Shown here: one piece after another, positions 1-8,726 of the stretch
How positions within the stretch are numbered: position 1 is the stretch's first letter
Layout of the letters: every line of letters begins with the position of its first letter
NCBI RefSeq assembly: GCF_014873145.1
Contig: NZ_JADBEK010000001.1
Location: 10,912,001-10,976,000 of the forward strand
DNA length: 64,000 nucleotides
Origin: Nonomuraea angiospora
Lineage (GTDB): Bacteria > Actinomycetota > Actinomycetes > Streptosporangiales > Streptosporangiaceae
Direction of reading: 5' to 3'
Position numbers and translations under genes: made by a program
Notes under the pieces: model-generated
The model's input: only the letters and a program-made list of their open reading frames with translations
Told to the model about the DNA's origin: nothing
Database searches by the model: none

Positions 1-503
1 TCAACGCCCGCTACGTCCGGCTCTCCAAGACCGGGCACCACGGCGTCGCCCGCTGGCGGGTGGACGAGGCGTGGGTCGGTGGCCGGTACGCGGGCGGCGG
101 CGGCTCCACCGGCACCCGCTACGAGGCCGAGAACGCGACGATCTCGCAGGGCGCCGTCGAGTCCAACCACGCGGGCTACTCCGGCACCGGCTTCGTCAAC
201 GGCGACAACGTCACCGGCGCCTACACCGAGTGGACGATCAACGCGCCCGCGGCCGGAACCGCCACGATCGCGCTGCGCTACGCCAACGGGACGACGACCA
301 GCCGCCCGGCGGCCGTCACCGTGAACGGCGGCGCCGCCCAGAACCGCGACTACCCCGGCACCGGCGCCTGGACCACCTGGGCGACCGACACGTTCACCGT
401 CCAGCTCAACGCCGGGGCCAACACGCTGCGGGTGACCGCGACGACCGATGGCGGCAACCCCAACCTCGACTGCATCGACGTCACGACGGGAGGCGCCTCA
501 TGA
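1..503 (+). CDS. C-terminal end of a secreted protein with a CBM35-like module (5' truncated by window)
   Basis: The reading frame is already open at base 3 and ends at a TGA at 501-503, so only the C-terminal part is present. The first ~30 visible residues (RYVRLS near the start) look like the end of an F5/8-type or similar beta-sandwich. A Gly-rich linker follows, then a ~125-residue CBM35/CBM6-clan module starting at TRYEAENATI and ending near NPNLDCIDV. The module is closely related to those in the next two genes. The TGA overlaps the ATG of the alpha-galactosidase gene (ATGA), so the two are translationally coupled. The missing upstream part is probably a glycoside hydrolase, but that cannot be seen here. 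Confidence 0.85.
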   Translation, partial: NARYVRLSKTGHHGVARWRVDEAWVGGRYAGGGGSTGTRYEAENATISQGAVESNHAGYSGTGFVNGDNVTGAYTEWTINAPAAGTATIALRYANGTTTSRPAAVTVNGGAAQNRDYPGTGAWTTWATDTFTVQLNAGANTLRVTATTDGGNPNLDCIDVTTGGAS

Positions 504-2215
504 AAACGGTGCTCATGAAAGCGGGGCTCGCGGCGCTGGCGCTGGCCGCCACGTGCCTGGCCGTGCCCGCGGCACCGGCCGCCGCCTCGGACAACGGGCT
601 GTCGATCAGGCCCGCGATGGGCTGGAGCAGCTGGAGCTTCGTCCGCCGCTGGCCCGACGAGACCAAGATGAAGGCCCAGGCGGACGCCCTGGTCAGCAGC
701 GGGCTGGCCGACAAGGGCTACGTGTACGTCAACCTCGACGACTTCTACCAGAAGTGCGACTCCAACGGCTTCATGGTCGACGACTACGGCCGCTGGGCGG
801 TCGACACCGCCAAGTTCCCGTCCGGGATCAAGGCGCTGGCCGACTACGTGCACGCCAAGGGGCTGAAGTTCGGCTTCTACGTCACCCCGGGGATCGCGAA
901 GAACGCCGTCACCGCCAACAAGCCGATCGAGGGCACGTCGTACCACGCGCAGGACATCGCGGACACCTCGCAGACCCACAAGAACTACAACTGCAAGAAC
1001 ATGTACCGGCTCAAGTACTCCCACCCGGGTGCGCAGGCGTTCATCAACTCGTGGGCCGACCAGATGGCCTCCTGGGGCGTGGACTACCTCAAGATCGACG
1101 GCGTGGACGCGTCCACGGTCGCGGACGTGGAGGCGTGGGACAAGGCGCTGCGCCAGACCGGCCGGCCGATCAACTTCGCGCTCTCCAACAACCTGCCGAT
1201 CGCCCAGGCCACCACCTGGAAGCGGCTGGCCAACAGCTGGCGCACCCAGGGCGACGTCGAGTGCTACTGCGGCTCCGGCCCGAACGGCAGCGGCTACCCG
1301 CTCACCGACTGGTCGCACGTCGTCAGCCGGTTCAACTCGGCCGCCTCCTGGCAGCAGTACGCCGGTCCGGGCGGCTGGAACGACTACGACTCGCTGCAGA
1401 TCGGCAACGGCGACCAGGTCGGGCTCACCGCCGACCAGCGCCGCTCGCACATGACGCACTGGGCGATGGCCGCCAGCCCGCTGCTGCTCGGCACCGACCT
1501 GACCGCGCTCACCTCCGTCGACCTGGCGATGCTGAAGAACGACCGGCTCATCGCGGTCAACCAGGACGGCGTGGCCGCCCAGCGCGTCGTCAACAGCGGC
1601 GTCAACCAGGTGTGGCGCAAGCGGGAGGCCAACGGCGACTACATCGTCGCGCTCTACAACACCGGCACCTCGGGCAACTCCACGGTGAGCGTCACCTGGG
1701 CGCAGGCCGGCTTCAGCGGCCCGGCCGCCGTCACGAACCTGTGGTCGGGCGCCTCCGAGGGCACCGTCGCCTCCTCCTACAGCGCCACCCTGCGCCCAGG
1801 GGAGACCCGCCTCATCCGCGCCCGGCCGGCCGCCGCCGCGACCCGTTACGAGGCCGAGAACGCGACGATCTCGCAGGGCGCGGCCGAGTCGAACCACTCC
1901 GGCTTCTCCGGCACCGGGTTCGTCAACGCCGACAACGTGACCGGCTCTTACGTGGAGTTCACCGTGAACGCCGCCGAGGCCGGCTCGCGCACCGTCACCA
2001 TCCGGTACGCCAACGGCACCTCGGTGAACCGGCCGATGAGCGTCGCGGTCAACGGCGCCGCCGTCCAGACCCGCGACTTCCCCGGCACGGGCGACTGGGA
2101 CACCTGGGCGGACGCCACGCTCACGGTGCCGCTGAACGCCGGGGCCAACACGGTCCGCCTGACGGGCACCACCGCCAACGGCGGACCCAACGTCGACTAC
2201 CTCGACCTCTCCTGA
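500..2215 (+). CDS. Secreted alpha-galactosidase, GH27, with C-terminal CBM35-like module
   Basis: The product is 571 aa. An N-terminal signal peptide (hydrophobic LAALALAATCLAV, then an AAPAAAS cleavage region) precedes a GH27 TIM barrel. Barrel motifs are MGWSSWSF near the start, YVNLDDFY, and YLKIDGVD with the expected nucleophile D200. SWRTQGDV carries the likely acid/base D252, and a C-terminal beta domain follows the barrel. Residues ~446-571 form a CBM35-like module that starts TRYEAENATI. It should release terminal alpha-galactose from galactomannans or galacto-oligosaccharides outside the cell. The start ATG overlaps the stop of the preceding gene, and GH75 follows 15 bp downstream, suggesting one polysaccharide-degradation operon. 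Confidence 0.93.
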   Translation: MKTVLMKAGLAALALAATCLAVPAAPAAASDNGLSIRPAMGWSSWSFVRRWPDETKMKAQADALVSSGLADKGYVYVNLDDFYQKCDSNGFMVDDYGRWAVDTAKFPSGIKALADYVHAKGLKFGFYVTPGIAKNAVTANKPIEGTSYHAQDIADTSQTHKNYNCKNMYRLKYSHPGAQAFINSWADQMASWGVDYLKIDGVDASTVADVEAWDKALRQTGRPINFALSNNLPIAQATTWKRLANSWRTQGDVECYCGSGPNGSGYPLTDWSHVVSRFNSAASWQQYAGPGGWNDYDSLQIGNGDQVGLTADQRRSHMTHWAMAASPLLLGTDLTALTSVDLAMLKNDRLIAVNQDGVAAQRVVNSGVNQVWRKREANGDYIVALYNTGTSGNSTVSVTWAQAGFSGPAAVTNLWSGASEGTVASSYSATLRPGETRLIRARPAAAATRYEAENATISQGAAESNHSGFSGTGFVNADNVTGSYVEFTVNAAEAGSRTVTIRYANGTSVNRPMSVAVNGAAVQTRDFPGTGDWDTWADATLTVPLNAGANTVRLTGTTANGGPNVDYLDLS

Positions 2216-2230
2216 TTGGAAGGTACGCCT

Positions 2231-3976
2231 GTGCACCCCCCACGCTTACGCCGCCTCGTCATCCTGGCCGTCGGCTGCCTGGCCGTCACCGGCCTGGTCG
2301 CGTTACCCGCCCGGGCCGCGACCGTGCGGTACGAGGCCGAGAACGCCACCAACGTCCAGGGCGTCGTCGAGTCCAACCACGCCGGGTTCTCCGGCACCGG
2401 CTTCGTCAACAGCGACAACGCCGCCGGCCCGTACACCGAGTGGACGGTGAACGCGCCCGCGGCCGGCACCGCCACGCTCGCCATCCGCTACGCCAACGGC
2501 ACCACCACGACCCGCACCACCGATGTCTCGGTCAACGGCACGGTCGTCTCGGCCGGGCGCACGTTCGGCCCCACCGGGGCCTGGACCACGTGGGCCACCT
2601 CCACCCTGACCGCCGCGCTCGCCGCGGGCGACAACAAGATCCGCATCACCTCGACGGCCTCGGGCGGCAACCCCAACCTCGACTACCTCGAGGTCACCGT
2701 GGCTGACGCGCCCGCGACCGAGTATCAGGCGGAGTCCGCCACGCTGTCGCAGGCCGCGGTGGCGACCAACCACACCGGCTACACCGGCTCGGGCTTCGTC
2801 GACTACGTCAACGCCGCGGGCGGCTACATCGAGTGGTCCGTCAACGTGGCCGAGGCCAGCACGCACACTCTCACGCTGAGGTACGCCAACGGCACGACCG
2901 TCAACCGGCCGATGAGCGTCGCGGTGAACGGCGCCGCCGTCCAGACCCGCGACTTCCCGGGCACCGGCAGCTGGGACACCTGGGCGGACGCCGCGCTGAC
3001 GGTGTCGCTGAACGCCGGGGTCAACACCGTCCGCGCGACCGGCACCACCGCCAACGGCGGCCCCAACGTGGACCGGCTTTCGGTCAGCGGCTCCGGCGGG
3101 CCCGACGGGCAGGCGCCGACCGTGCCCGCGGACGTCCGCGTCACCGGCACCTCGGCCGCCAGCATCACGCTGGCCTGGACGGACTCCGCCGACAACGTGG
3201 CCGTCACCGGCTACCGCGTCTACGAGGGGACGACCGTGGTCACGACCACGCCGACGGCCGGCGCCACGATCGGCGGGCTCACCGCCGGGTCCACGCACAC
3301 GTACACGGTCACCGCGATCGACGCGGCGGGCAACGAGTCCGGGCACAGCGCCGCGGCCACCGGCACGACCGGCGGGGCCGGCACCGGGCCGACGGCCGAC
3401 CAGCTCCTGGCGAAGGTGACCGCGTGCAGCCAGATCTCCAACGGCAAGTACAAGACCGACTCCGACGTGAGCTCGGCGACGGTCGCGGTGTGCGAGAAGA
3501 CCGGGGCGGTGTTCTGGAAGGGCGACATGGACATCGACTGCGACGGGGTGCGCACGTCGCAGTGCAACGAGGACACCGACTGCTGCTTCCAGGCCGACAC
3601 GTTCTGCCACACCAGCGGGGACTCGCCGCTCAACGCGGCGCAGCTCGCGTACATGGTGGTGCCGAGCGCCAGCTCCATCTGGGACTACCGGACGAAGGGC
3701 ATCGGCTGCGGCACCGTGGTGGCGATCGTCTACAACGGGCAGGTGGAGTACGCCGTGATGGGTGACACGGGGCCGAGCGGGATCATCGGCGAGGCGTCCT
3801 ACCGGACGGCGGCCGACCTCGGCATCAACCCCGACCCGAGCAACGGCGGCACGGACACCGGCGTCACGTACATCGTCTTCACCGGCTCCGGCACCAAGGT
3901 CCAGACCATCGAGAACCACACCCAGGCGGTCACCTTGGGCCGCACGCTGGCACAGCGCTTCCTCGACCAGAACTGA
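2231..3976 (+). CDS. Secreted GH75 chitosanase with two CBM35-like modules and a fibronectin III domain
   Basis: The product is 581 aa. I chose the GTG at 2231 because GGAAGG lies 7 bp upstream; the frame is open to a TTG at 2216. Order: signal peptide (LVILAVGCLAV to ARAA), two tandem CBM35-like modules (first begins VRYEAENATN, second TEYQAESATL), an Fn3 domain (APTVPADVRV onward), then a C-terminal catalytic domain. That domain has GDMDIDCDG, a Cys-rich stretch with DTDCC, and AVMGDTGPSG, the pattern of GH75 (fungal-type chitosanase). It should hydrolyse beta-1,4-glucosamine polymers. Its second CBM is ~90% identical at DNA level to that of the GH27 gene, so the modules have been exchanged or duplicated locally. 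Confidence 0.9.
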   Translation: MHPPRLRRLVILAVGCLAVTGLVALPARAATVRYEAENATNVQGVVESNHAGFSGTGFVNSDNAAGPYTEWTVNAPAAGTATLAIRYANGTTTTRTTDVSVNGTVVSAGRTFGPTGAWTTWATSTLTAALAAGDNKIRITSTASGGNPNLDYLEVTVADAPATEYQAESATLSQAAVATNHTGYTGSGFVDYVNAAGGYIEWSVNVAEASTHTLTLRYANGTTVNRPMSVAVNGAAVQTRDFPGTGSWDTWADAALTVSLNAGVNTVRATGTTANGGPNVDRLSVSGSGGPDGQAPTVPADVRVTGTSAASITLAWTDSADNVAVTGYRVYEGTTVVTTTPTAGATIGGLTAGSTHTYTVTAIDAAGNESGHSAAATGTTGGAGTGPTADQLLAKVTACSQISNGKYKTDSDVSSATVAVCEKTGAVFWKGDMDIDCDGVRTSQCNEDTDCCFQADTFCHTSGDSPLNAAQLAYMVVPSASSIWDYRTKGIGCGTVVAIVYNGQVEYAVMGDTGPSGIIGEASYRTAADLGINPDPSNGGTDTGVTYIVFTGSGTKVQTIENHTQAVTLGRTLAQRFLDQN

Positions 3977-3992
3977 CGCGGCCGCGCATCCT

Positions 3993-4031
3993 GGGCCGGC
4001 TCCGTGGTCGTCCTGACCACGGAGCCGGCCC
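3993..4031. terminator. Bidirectional hairpin terminator between convergent genes
   Basis: A perfect 17-bp inverted repeat (GGGCCGGCTCCGTGGTC and its complement) is separated by a 5-nt loop. It sits between the stop of the chitosanase (+) and the stop of the acyl-CoA ligase (-). There is no long U-tract, as is usual in actinomycetes. Confidence 0.85.
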
Positions 4032-4047
4032 GTGTTCATGCCCGTGT

Positions 4048-5664
4048 TCATGAGCGGCCGAGGATGCCGGCCGCCCGCTCGCGCATCTCCACCTTGCGGA
4101 TCTTGCCGGTGACCGTCATGGGGAACGCGTCCACCACGTGCACGTACCGGGGGATCTTGTAGTGCGCCAGGCGGCCCGCGCAGAACTCCCTGACGCGCTC
4201 GGCCGTCAGCGGCTCCACGCCCGGCCGCATGACGATCCAGGCCATCAGCTCCTCCCCGTACCTCTCGTCGGGCACGCCGATCACCTGCACGTCGGCGACG
4301 TCCGGGTGGCCGTAGAGGAACTCCTCGATCTCGCGCGGATAGATGTTCTCGCCGCCGCGGATCACCATGTCCTTGATGCGGCCCACGATGGTGACGTAGC
4401 CGTCGGCGTCCATGGTGGCCAGGTCGCCGGTGTGCATCCAGCGGGCGGCGTCGACGGCCTCGGCCGTGGCGTCGGGCTGGGCCCAGTAGCCGAGCATGAC
4501 CGAGTAGCCGCGGGTGCACAGCTCGCCCGGCACGCCGCGGGGGAGCGTGAGCCGGGTCTCCGGGTCGACGACCTTGACCTCGATGTGCGGCATGGCGCGG
4601 CCGACCGTCTCGGTGCGGCGGGCCAGGCCGTCGTCCCGGCGGGTCATCGTGGACACGGGTGAGGTCTCGGTCATGCCGTAGCAGATGGCGACCTCGGTCA
4701 GGTTCATCTCGCTGACTACGCGTTTCATGACCTCGACGGGGCACGGGGATCCGGCCATGATGCCCGTTCTGAGGGTGGAAAGATCGAAATTTCCGGATCC
4801 ATTCAGCAGGGCCAGCTCGGCGATGAACATCGTCGGCACCCCGTACAGGGACGTGCACCCCTCGGCCTGCACGGCGCGCAGCGTCGCCTCCGGGTCGAAC
4901 CCCGGCGAGGGCAGCACGACGCACGCGCCGTGCGAGGTCGCGCCGAGGTTGCCCATGACCATCCCGAAGCAGTGGTAGAGCGGCACCGGCAGGCACACCC
5001 GGTCGGCCTCGGTGTAGCCGAGCAGCTCGCCGACGAAGTAGCCGTTGTTGAGGATGTTGTGGTGCGACAGCGTGGCGCCCTTCGGGAAGCCGGTCGTGCC
5101 CGAGGTGTACTGGATGTTGATCGGGTCGTCGAACGTCAGGAGCGCCGCCCGCTCCGCCAGCAGGGCCGGGTCGGCGCGCCTGCCGCTCTCGACCAGCTCG
5201 TCCCAGCCGGGCTCGCCGATGAACACCGCCTCCGCGAACCCGATCTCGCCGATCATCGCCCGGTAGTCGCTGCTCTTGTGCGTGACCGCGCTGACGAGCA
5301 GCCGCAGGCCCGACTGCTCGACGACGTAGGCCAGCTCGTGGGACCGGTACGCGGGATTGACGTTCACCAGGATCGCGCCGATCTTGGCGGTGGCGTACTG
5401 GACGAGCACCCATTCGGCGCAGTTGGGCGCCCAGATGCCGACCCGGTCACCTTTGGCGATGCCGCGGGCCAGCAGGCCGAGCGCCACCTCGTTCACGGCG
5501 GCGTCGAGCTCCGAGTAGGTCCAGCGGCGCCCGGTCGGCACGTCCACCAGCGCCTCGCGCTCGCCGAACCGCGCCACGGCGCGCTCGAAGTTCTGCCCGA
5601 TCGTCTCGCCCAGCAGGGGGACCTCGGACGCGCCCGAGGCGTAGGAGAGCAATGCGTCAGCCAT
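4048..5664 (-). CDS. Fatty-acyl-CoA ligase (AMP-binding, FadD type)
   Basis: The product is 538 aa from the ATG at 5664; the frame is open to a GTG at 5697 but the extra residues are not family-like. It is an ANL-superfamily adenylating enzyme that activates a carboxylic acid with ATP and transfers it to CoA. Visible motifs: P-loop TSGTTGFPKG (187-196), YGMTETSP (329-336), HTGDLATMDADGY, the hinge GRIKDMVIRGGENIYP, and C-terminal TGKIRK with catalytic Lys521. The full-length fold and the ENIYP/EIEEFL region match medium- or long-chain acyl-CoA synthetases. It lies 37 bp downstream of the solute-binding protein gene, with no obvious metabolic link. The substrate cannot be read from sequence. 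Confidence 0.92.
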   Translation of the reverse strand: MADALLSYASGASEVPLLGETIGQNFERAVARFGEREALVDVPTGRRWTYSELDAAVNEVALGLLARGIAKGDRVGIWAPNCAEWVLVQYATAKIGAILVNVNPAYRSHELAYVVEQSGLRLLVSAVTHKSSDYRAMIGEIGFAEAVFIGEPGWDELVESGRRADPALLAERAALLTFDDPINIQYTSGTTGFPKGATLSHHNILNNGYFVGELLGYTEADRVCLPVPLYHCFGMVMGNLGATSHGACVVLPSPGFDPEATLRAVQAEGCTSLYGVPTMFIAELALLNGSGNFDLSTLRTGIMAGSPCPVEVMKRVVSEMNLTEVAICYGMTETSPVSTMTRRDDGLARRTETVGRAMPHIEVKVVDPETRLTLPRGVPGELCTRGYSVMLGYWAQPDATAEAVDAARWMHTGDLATMDADGYVTIVGRIKDMVIRGGENIYPREIEEFLYGHPDVADVQVIGVPDERYGEELMAWIVMRPGVEPLTAERVREFCAGRLAHYKIPRYVHVVDAFPMTVTGKIRKVEMRERAAGILGRS

Positions 5665-5701
5665 GAACGGACGATTCCCCCGTCCCCGGCCCGGCACGCG
5701 C

Positions 5702-6964
5702 TCAGTTGCCCTGCGGGTGGGTGCTCCAGTACTCGTCGGCGGCGGCCTGGATGTCCGTCAGGACCTTCTGGTAGGTGTCCGGCTTGACGACGAAGGCGCC
5801 GAAGCCGTCCAGCGCGGCGGTGAGCACCGGGGGCGGGGTGGCCTCGAAGTAGCGGTTCACCAGGCGATACTCGCCGCTGCCCGCCGCCTTGCTGACCTCG
5901 GCGATGGCCTGGTCGGCGATGGCGACCTTGGGGTTGGCCGACACGTCGCCCCTGGCCGTGGCCCACTTCTCCTGGGCGGACGAGCTCACCCACCACTTGA
6001 GGTACTTCGTGCTCGCGCCGGGGTCGGGCGCCTTGGCCAGCGAGCAGAGCGGGCCGCTCTCGAAGATCATCGACGTCTTGGGCAGCGCGGGGTTGACGTT
6101 CGGGACGACGAAGAAGCCGTAGTCGGTGCCCGCCTTCATGTCGCGCTGCGTCATGCTCGTGTTGAACCACGTGCCGAACGACACCATCGCGGCCTTGCCG
6201 GTCTTGAGCACGTCGCCCGGGTCGGTCTTGTCGCCGGGGTTGTTGAAGTAGCCGGCGTCGATCATCGACTTCCACCGCTTCATCACCTCGACCACGCCGG
6301 GGTCGGTGTACTTCGCCTGACCGGCCGAGAGGCGGTCGTAGAGGTCGGGGTCGGTGCCGGCCAGGAGCTGCTCGAACCAGACGAAGGAGAACAGCACCGA
6401 GGTGTGGTAGAAGGCGGTCACGCCGTTCTTCTTCAGGGTGTCGGCGACCTTGACCAGCTCGTCCCATGTCGCCGGCGGCTTGAGCCGGTACTTGTCGAAG
6501 ACGCTCTTGTTGTAGAACATGCCCCAGTACGCCGCGTTCAGCGGCACGCAGTACTGCTTGCCGCCCACCGTGTAGTACTTGGCCAGGTCGGCGGACAGGT
6601 CGCCGTTCTTGATCGCCTCCTGCCAGATGGCGGTCGTGTCGGAGACCTGCTTCTGCGCGACGATCTCGGCCAGCCGCCCGCCCGTCGTCCAGGTGAACAG
6701 GTCGGGCTTCACGTTCGTGCGGAACGACGCCTTGATGAACGCCTGGTACGTCGGCTCGTCGGTGTAGCCGACCGGCTTCATGGACAGGCCGATCTGCTGC
6801 TTGGACAGGCTGCCCATCTCGTCGAAGTATTTGCTCCAGGCGCCCTTGTCGTTGTAGAGCTTCAGCTCCGTCCTGCCGGCGGCCTGCTGGGGCGCGGATC
6901 CGCCGGAGGAGCAGGCGGTAAGAGCGAGGCAGATGACGGCGGCGACACCAAGTGACCGGATCAT
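5702..6964 (-). CDS. Orphan carbohydrate ABC transporter substrate-binding lipoprotein
   Basis: The product is 420 aa. It has a lipoprotein signal with lipobox LTAC (Cys18), so it is anchored to the outer face of the membrane. The body has the family 1/ MalE-like solute-binding fold: FDKYRLKPPATWDELVKVAD, a WFNTSM region and a C-terminal YWSTHPQG tail. It should capture a sugar or oligosaccharide. No permease or ATPase gene is adjacent, unlike the two complete importers later in the window, so it must share a permease encoded elsewhere. The AraC gene lies 42 bp upstream on the same strand. A GATTA-N7-TAATC inverted repeat at 6992-7008 in the gap could be an operator. Confidence 0.9.
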   Translation of the reverse strand: MIRSLGVAAVICLALTACSSGGSAPQQAAGRTELKLYNDKGAWSKYFDEMGSLSKQQIGLSMKPVGYTDEPTYQAFIKASFRTNVKPDLFTWTTGGRLAEIVAQKQVSDTTAIWQEAIKNGDLSADLAKYYTVGGKQYCVPLNAAYWGMFYNKSVFDKYRLKPPATWDELVKVADTLKKNGVTAFYHTSVLFSFVWFEQLLAGTDPDLYDRLSAGQAKYTDPGVVEVMKRWKSMIDAGYFNNPGDKTDPGDVLKTGKAAMVSFGTWFNTSMTQRDMKAGTDYGFFVVPNVNPALPKTSMIFESGPLCSLAKAPDPGASTKYLKWWVSSSAQEKWATARGDVSANPKVAIADQAIAEVSKAAGSGEYRLVNRYFEATPPPVLTAALDGFGAFVVKPDTYQKVLTDIQAAADEYWSTHPQGN

Positions 6965-7006
6965 GCCCGGCCTCCTCTTCGATCTTGGGGGGATTAAGTC
7001 ATCTAA

Positions 7007-7867
7007 TCACTTGATATCTTGGCTGTCCATAGGGACGACGGCTCGCCGCGTAACCTCCCGGTAACATCGCGGGGCCATGCCGTACCGCTCCTGGAAGAGC
7101 CGGCCGAAATACGACTGGCCGGAGAATCCGCAGCGCTGGGCGATCCGGCCGATGCCCTCCGTCGTCGTGGTCAGCAGCAGCGCGGCGTGCTCCAGCCGGC
7201 GACCGACCACGAACCCGATCGGCGTGCACCCGTAGTGCCTGCGCATCGAGCGGGCCAGATGCCCCGGGCTGACCGCGGCGAGGGCCTGCAGCCGGGGCAG
7301 GCCCTCGCGCAGGTTCTCCTCGCGCCGCATCGCGACGCAGGCCGACACCAGCCAGCCGGGCCGCCGGTCCACGGCCGTCCCGTCGGCGCCCTCCAGCAGC
7401 GGGACGACCGCCGTCAGCAGCCCGACCAGGTCGAGCACGCGGGGCGCGCCGGAGTAGGCGGCCAGCAGCCGGGCGAACTCCGCCGCCACCGGCCCGTCCA
7501 GGTCGGCGCGGGCCGACGGCGGGAGCTCCCGCCGCTCCCAGTCCGCCGGTCCCGCCAGCCCCGCCAGGTCGGCGAAGGCCCGCCAGCGCTCGCTCGGGAA
7601 GGCGATGTTGACGAAGCGCATGCCGCCGGCCGAGGCGAACTCGTGCCGGTCGTGCGGCCGTACCAGCAGCACGTCCCCGGCGCGCAGCGGCTGCTCCGCC
7701 TCGCCGACCCGCTGCACGCCCGCCCCCGCCGTCACGAGGACCAGCTCGTGGAAGTCGGCGTGGGAGTGCGGCTCCGGGCGGTCCCTGCGGCCGCCCTTCA
7801 CCGGCACCAGGGCCGCGTGGTACGGCAGCCCGGCCGCGAACTCGACCCAGCGCAGGACGGTCGGCAT
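7007..7867 (-). CDS. AraC-family transcriptional regulator
   Basis: The product is 286 aa. The N-terminal part is a cupin-like sensor (PHSHADFHELVLV, then a GDVLLVRPHDRHEF turn), as in sugar-sensing AraC proteins. The C-terminal ~100 residues hold the paired helix-turn-helix, ending in AQRCGFSGQSYFGRLF and GMAPRCYR. It lies immediately upstream of the orphan sugar-binding lipoprotein on the same strand and divergent from the PhyH-type gene. It therefore probably controls one or both. The 10-bp palindrome TTACTAGTAA at 7898-7907, in the divergent promoter region, is a candidate binding site. The inducer is unknown. Confidence 0.9.
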   Translation of the reverse strand: MPTVLRWVEFAAGLPYHAALVPVKGGRRDRPEPHSHADFHELVLVTAGAGVQRVGEAEQPLRAGDVLLVRPHDRHEFASAGGMRFVNIAFPSERWRAFADLAGLAGPADWERRELPPSARADLDGPVAAEFARLLAAYSGAPRVLDLVGLLTAVVPLLEGADGTAVDRRPGWLVSACVAMRREENLREGLPRLQALAAVSPGHLARSMRRHYGCTPIGFVVGRRLEHAALLLTTTTEGIGRIAQRCGFSGQSYFGRLFQERYGMAPRCYREVTRRAVVPMDSQDIK

Positions 7868-7897
7868 GTCAGGAAATTAATACTTGTGGAGCGCCGA

Positions 7898-7907
7898 TTA
7901 CTAGTAA
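7898..7907. promoter_or_regulatory. Short palindrome in the AraC/PhyH divergent promoter region
   Basis: TTACTAGTAA is a perfect 10-bp palindrome within an otherwise short, AT-richer intergenic stretch (7868-7962). It may be an operator, but a 10-bp palindrome can also arise by chance. Confidence 0.35.
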
Positions 7908-7962
7908 CCCGTCCCGCGAAGACCGAAGAATCCGAGTGACGCCCCACCCCCACAAGGAGCGC

Positions 7963-8718
7963 ATGGTGAGAGTCGACCGGACCCTTCAGGACTACGACCG
8001 CGACGGCTACACGATCTTCCGCGACGTCCTCGACCGCGACCTGATCGCCGAGGCGAGCGAGCACGTCGCCTGGCTCCAGGCCAAACACCCCGACCTGCAC
8101 GGCGAGGACCTGGGCACCGAGCTGGTCGCCCGCGACCCCTTCTGGGTGCGGCTGGTCGGCGACGACCGGCTGCTGGACATCGCCGAGCTCTTCGTCGGCC
8201 CCGACATCGCGCTGTTCGCCTCGCACTACATCAGCAAGCCGCCCTTCGCCGGCAAGCCGGTCCTGTGGCACCAGGACGGCGCGTACTGGCCGCTGGAGCC
8301 GATGCGCGTCGTCACGCTCTGGTTGGCGGTGGACGAGGCCACGACGGAGAACGGCTGCCTGCGCGTGATCCCCGGCTCACACCGGCAGGACCTGCACGAG
8401 CTGCGGCAGCGTGACGACATCGACAACGTGCTCGGCTCGGAGAGCGCGGTGACGGTGGACGAGTCGCAGGCCGTGGACCTCGTCCTGGCGCCCGGCGACG
8501 TGGAGGTCCACCACCCCAACATCCTGCACGCCTCCAACGCCAACACCTCGCCGCGCCGCCGCTGCGGCCTGACCATCCGCTACATCCCGACCTCGACCCG
8601 GATCACCAGCGAGGAGCAGCCGTTCGTGTCGGCCCTGCTGTTCCGCGGGGACCCGGGCGTGAACGTCTACCAGCCCTTCCCGGAGTACGTGGAGGGCGAG
8701 CACATGCCCTTCAGATAG
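7963..8718 (+). CDS. Phytanoyl-CoA dioxygenase (PhyH) family Fe(II)/2-oxoglutarate oxygenase
   Basis: The product is 251 aa from ATG 7963. The SD AAGGAG at 7954-7959 also fits GTG 7966. The frame extends to GTG 7936, but that start has no ribosome-binding site. The double-stranded beta-helix iron ligands are visible: H103 and D105 in WHQDGAYWP and the distal His189 in ILHASN. Arg206 in TIRYIPT should bind 2-oxoglutarate. Size and motifs match PhyH-family hydroxylases acting on small molecules. It is divergent from the AraC regulator. The substrate is unknown; relatives hydroxylate acyl groups, amino acids, ectoine or natural products. Confidence 0.9.
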   Translation: MVRVDRTLQDYDRDGYTIFRDVLDRDLIAEASEHVAWLQAKHPDLHGEDLGTELVARDPFWVRLVGDDRLLDIAELFVGPDIALFASHYISKPPFAGKPVLWHQDGAYWPLEPMRVVTLWLAVDEATTENGCLRVIPGSHRQDLHELRQRDDIDNVLGSESAVTVDESQAVDLVLAPGDVEVHHPNILHASNANTSPRRRCGLTIRYIPTSTRITSEEQPFVSALLFRGDPGVNVYQPFPEYVEGEHMPFR

Positions 8719-8726
8719 CCCGGCGC

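Noticed and set aside
2303..5413. A ~1000-codon minus-strand frame
   Set aside because: It crosses the chitosanase antisense and the acyl-CoA ligase out of frame, and spans a strong terminator.
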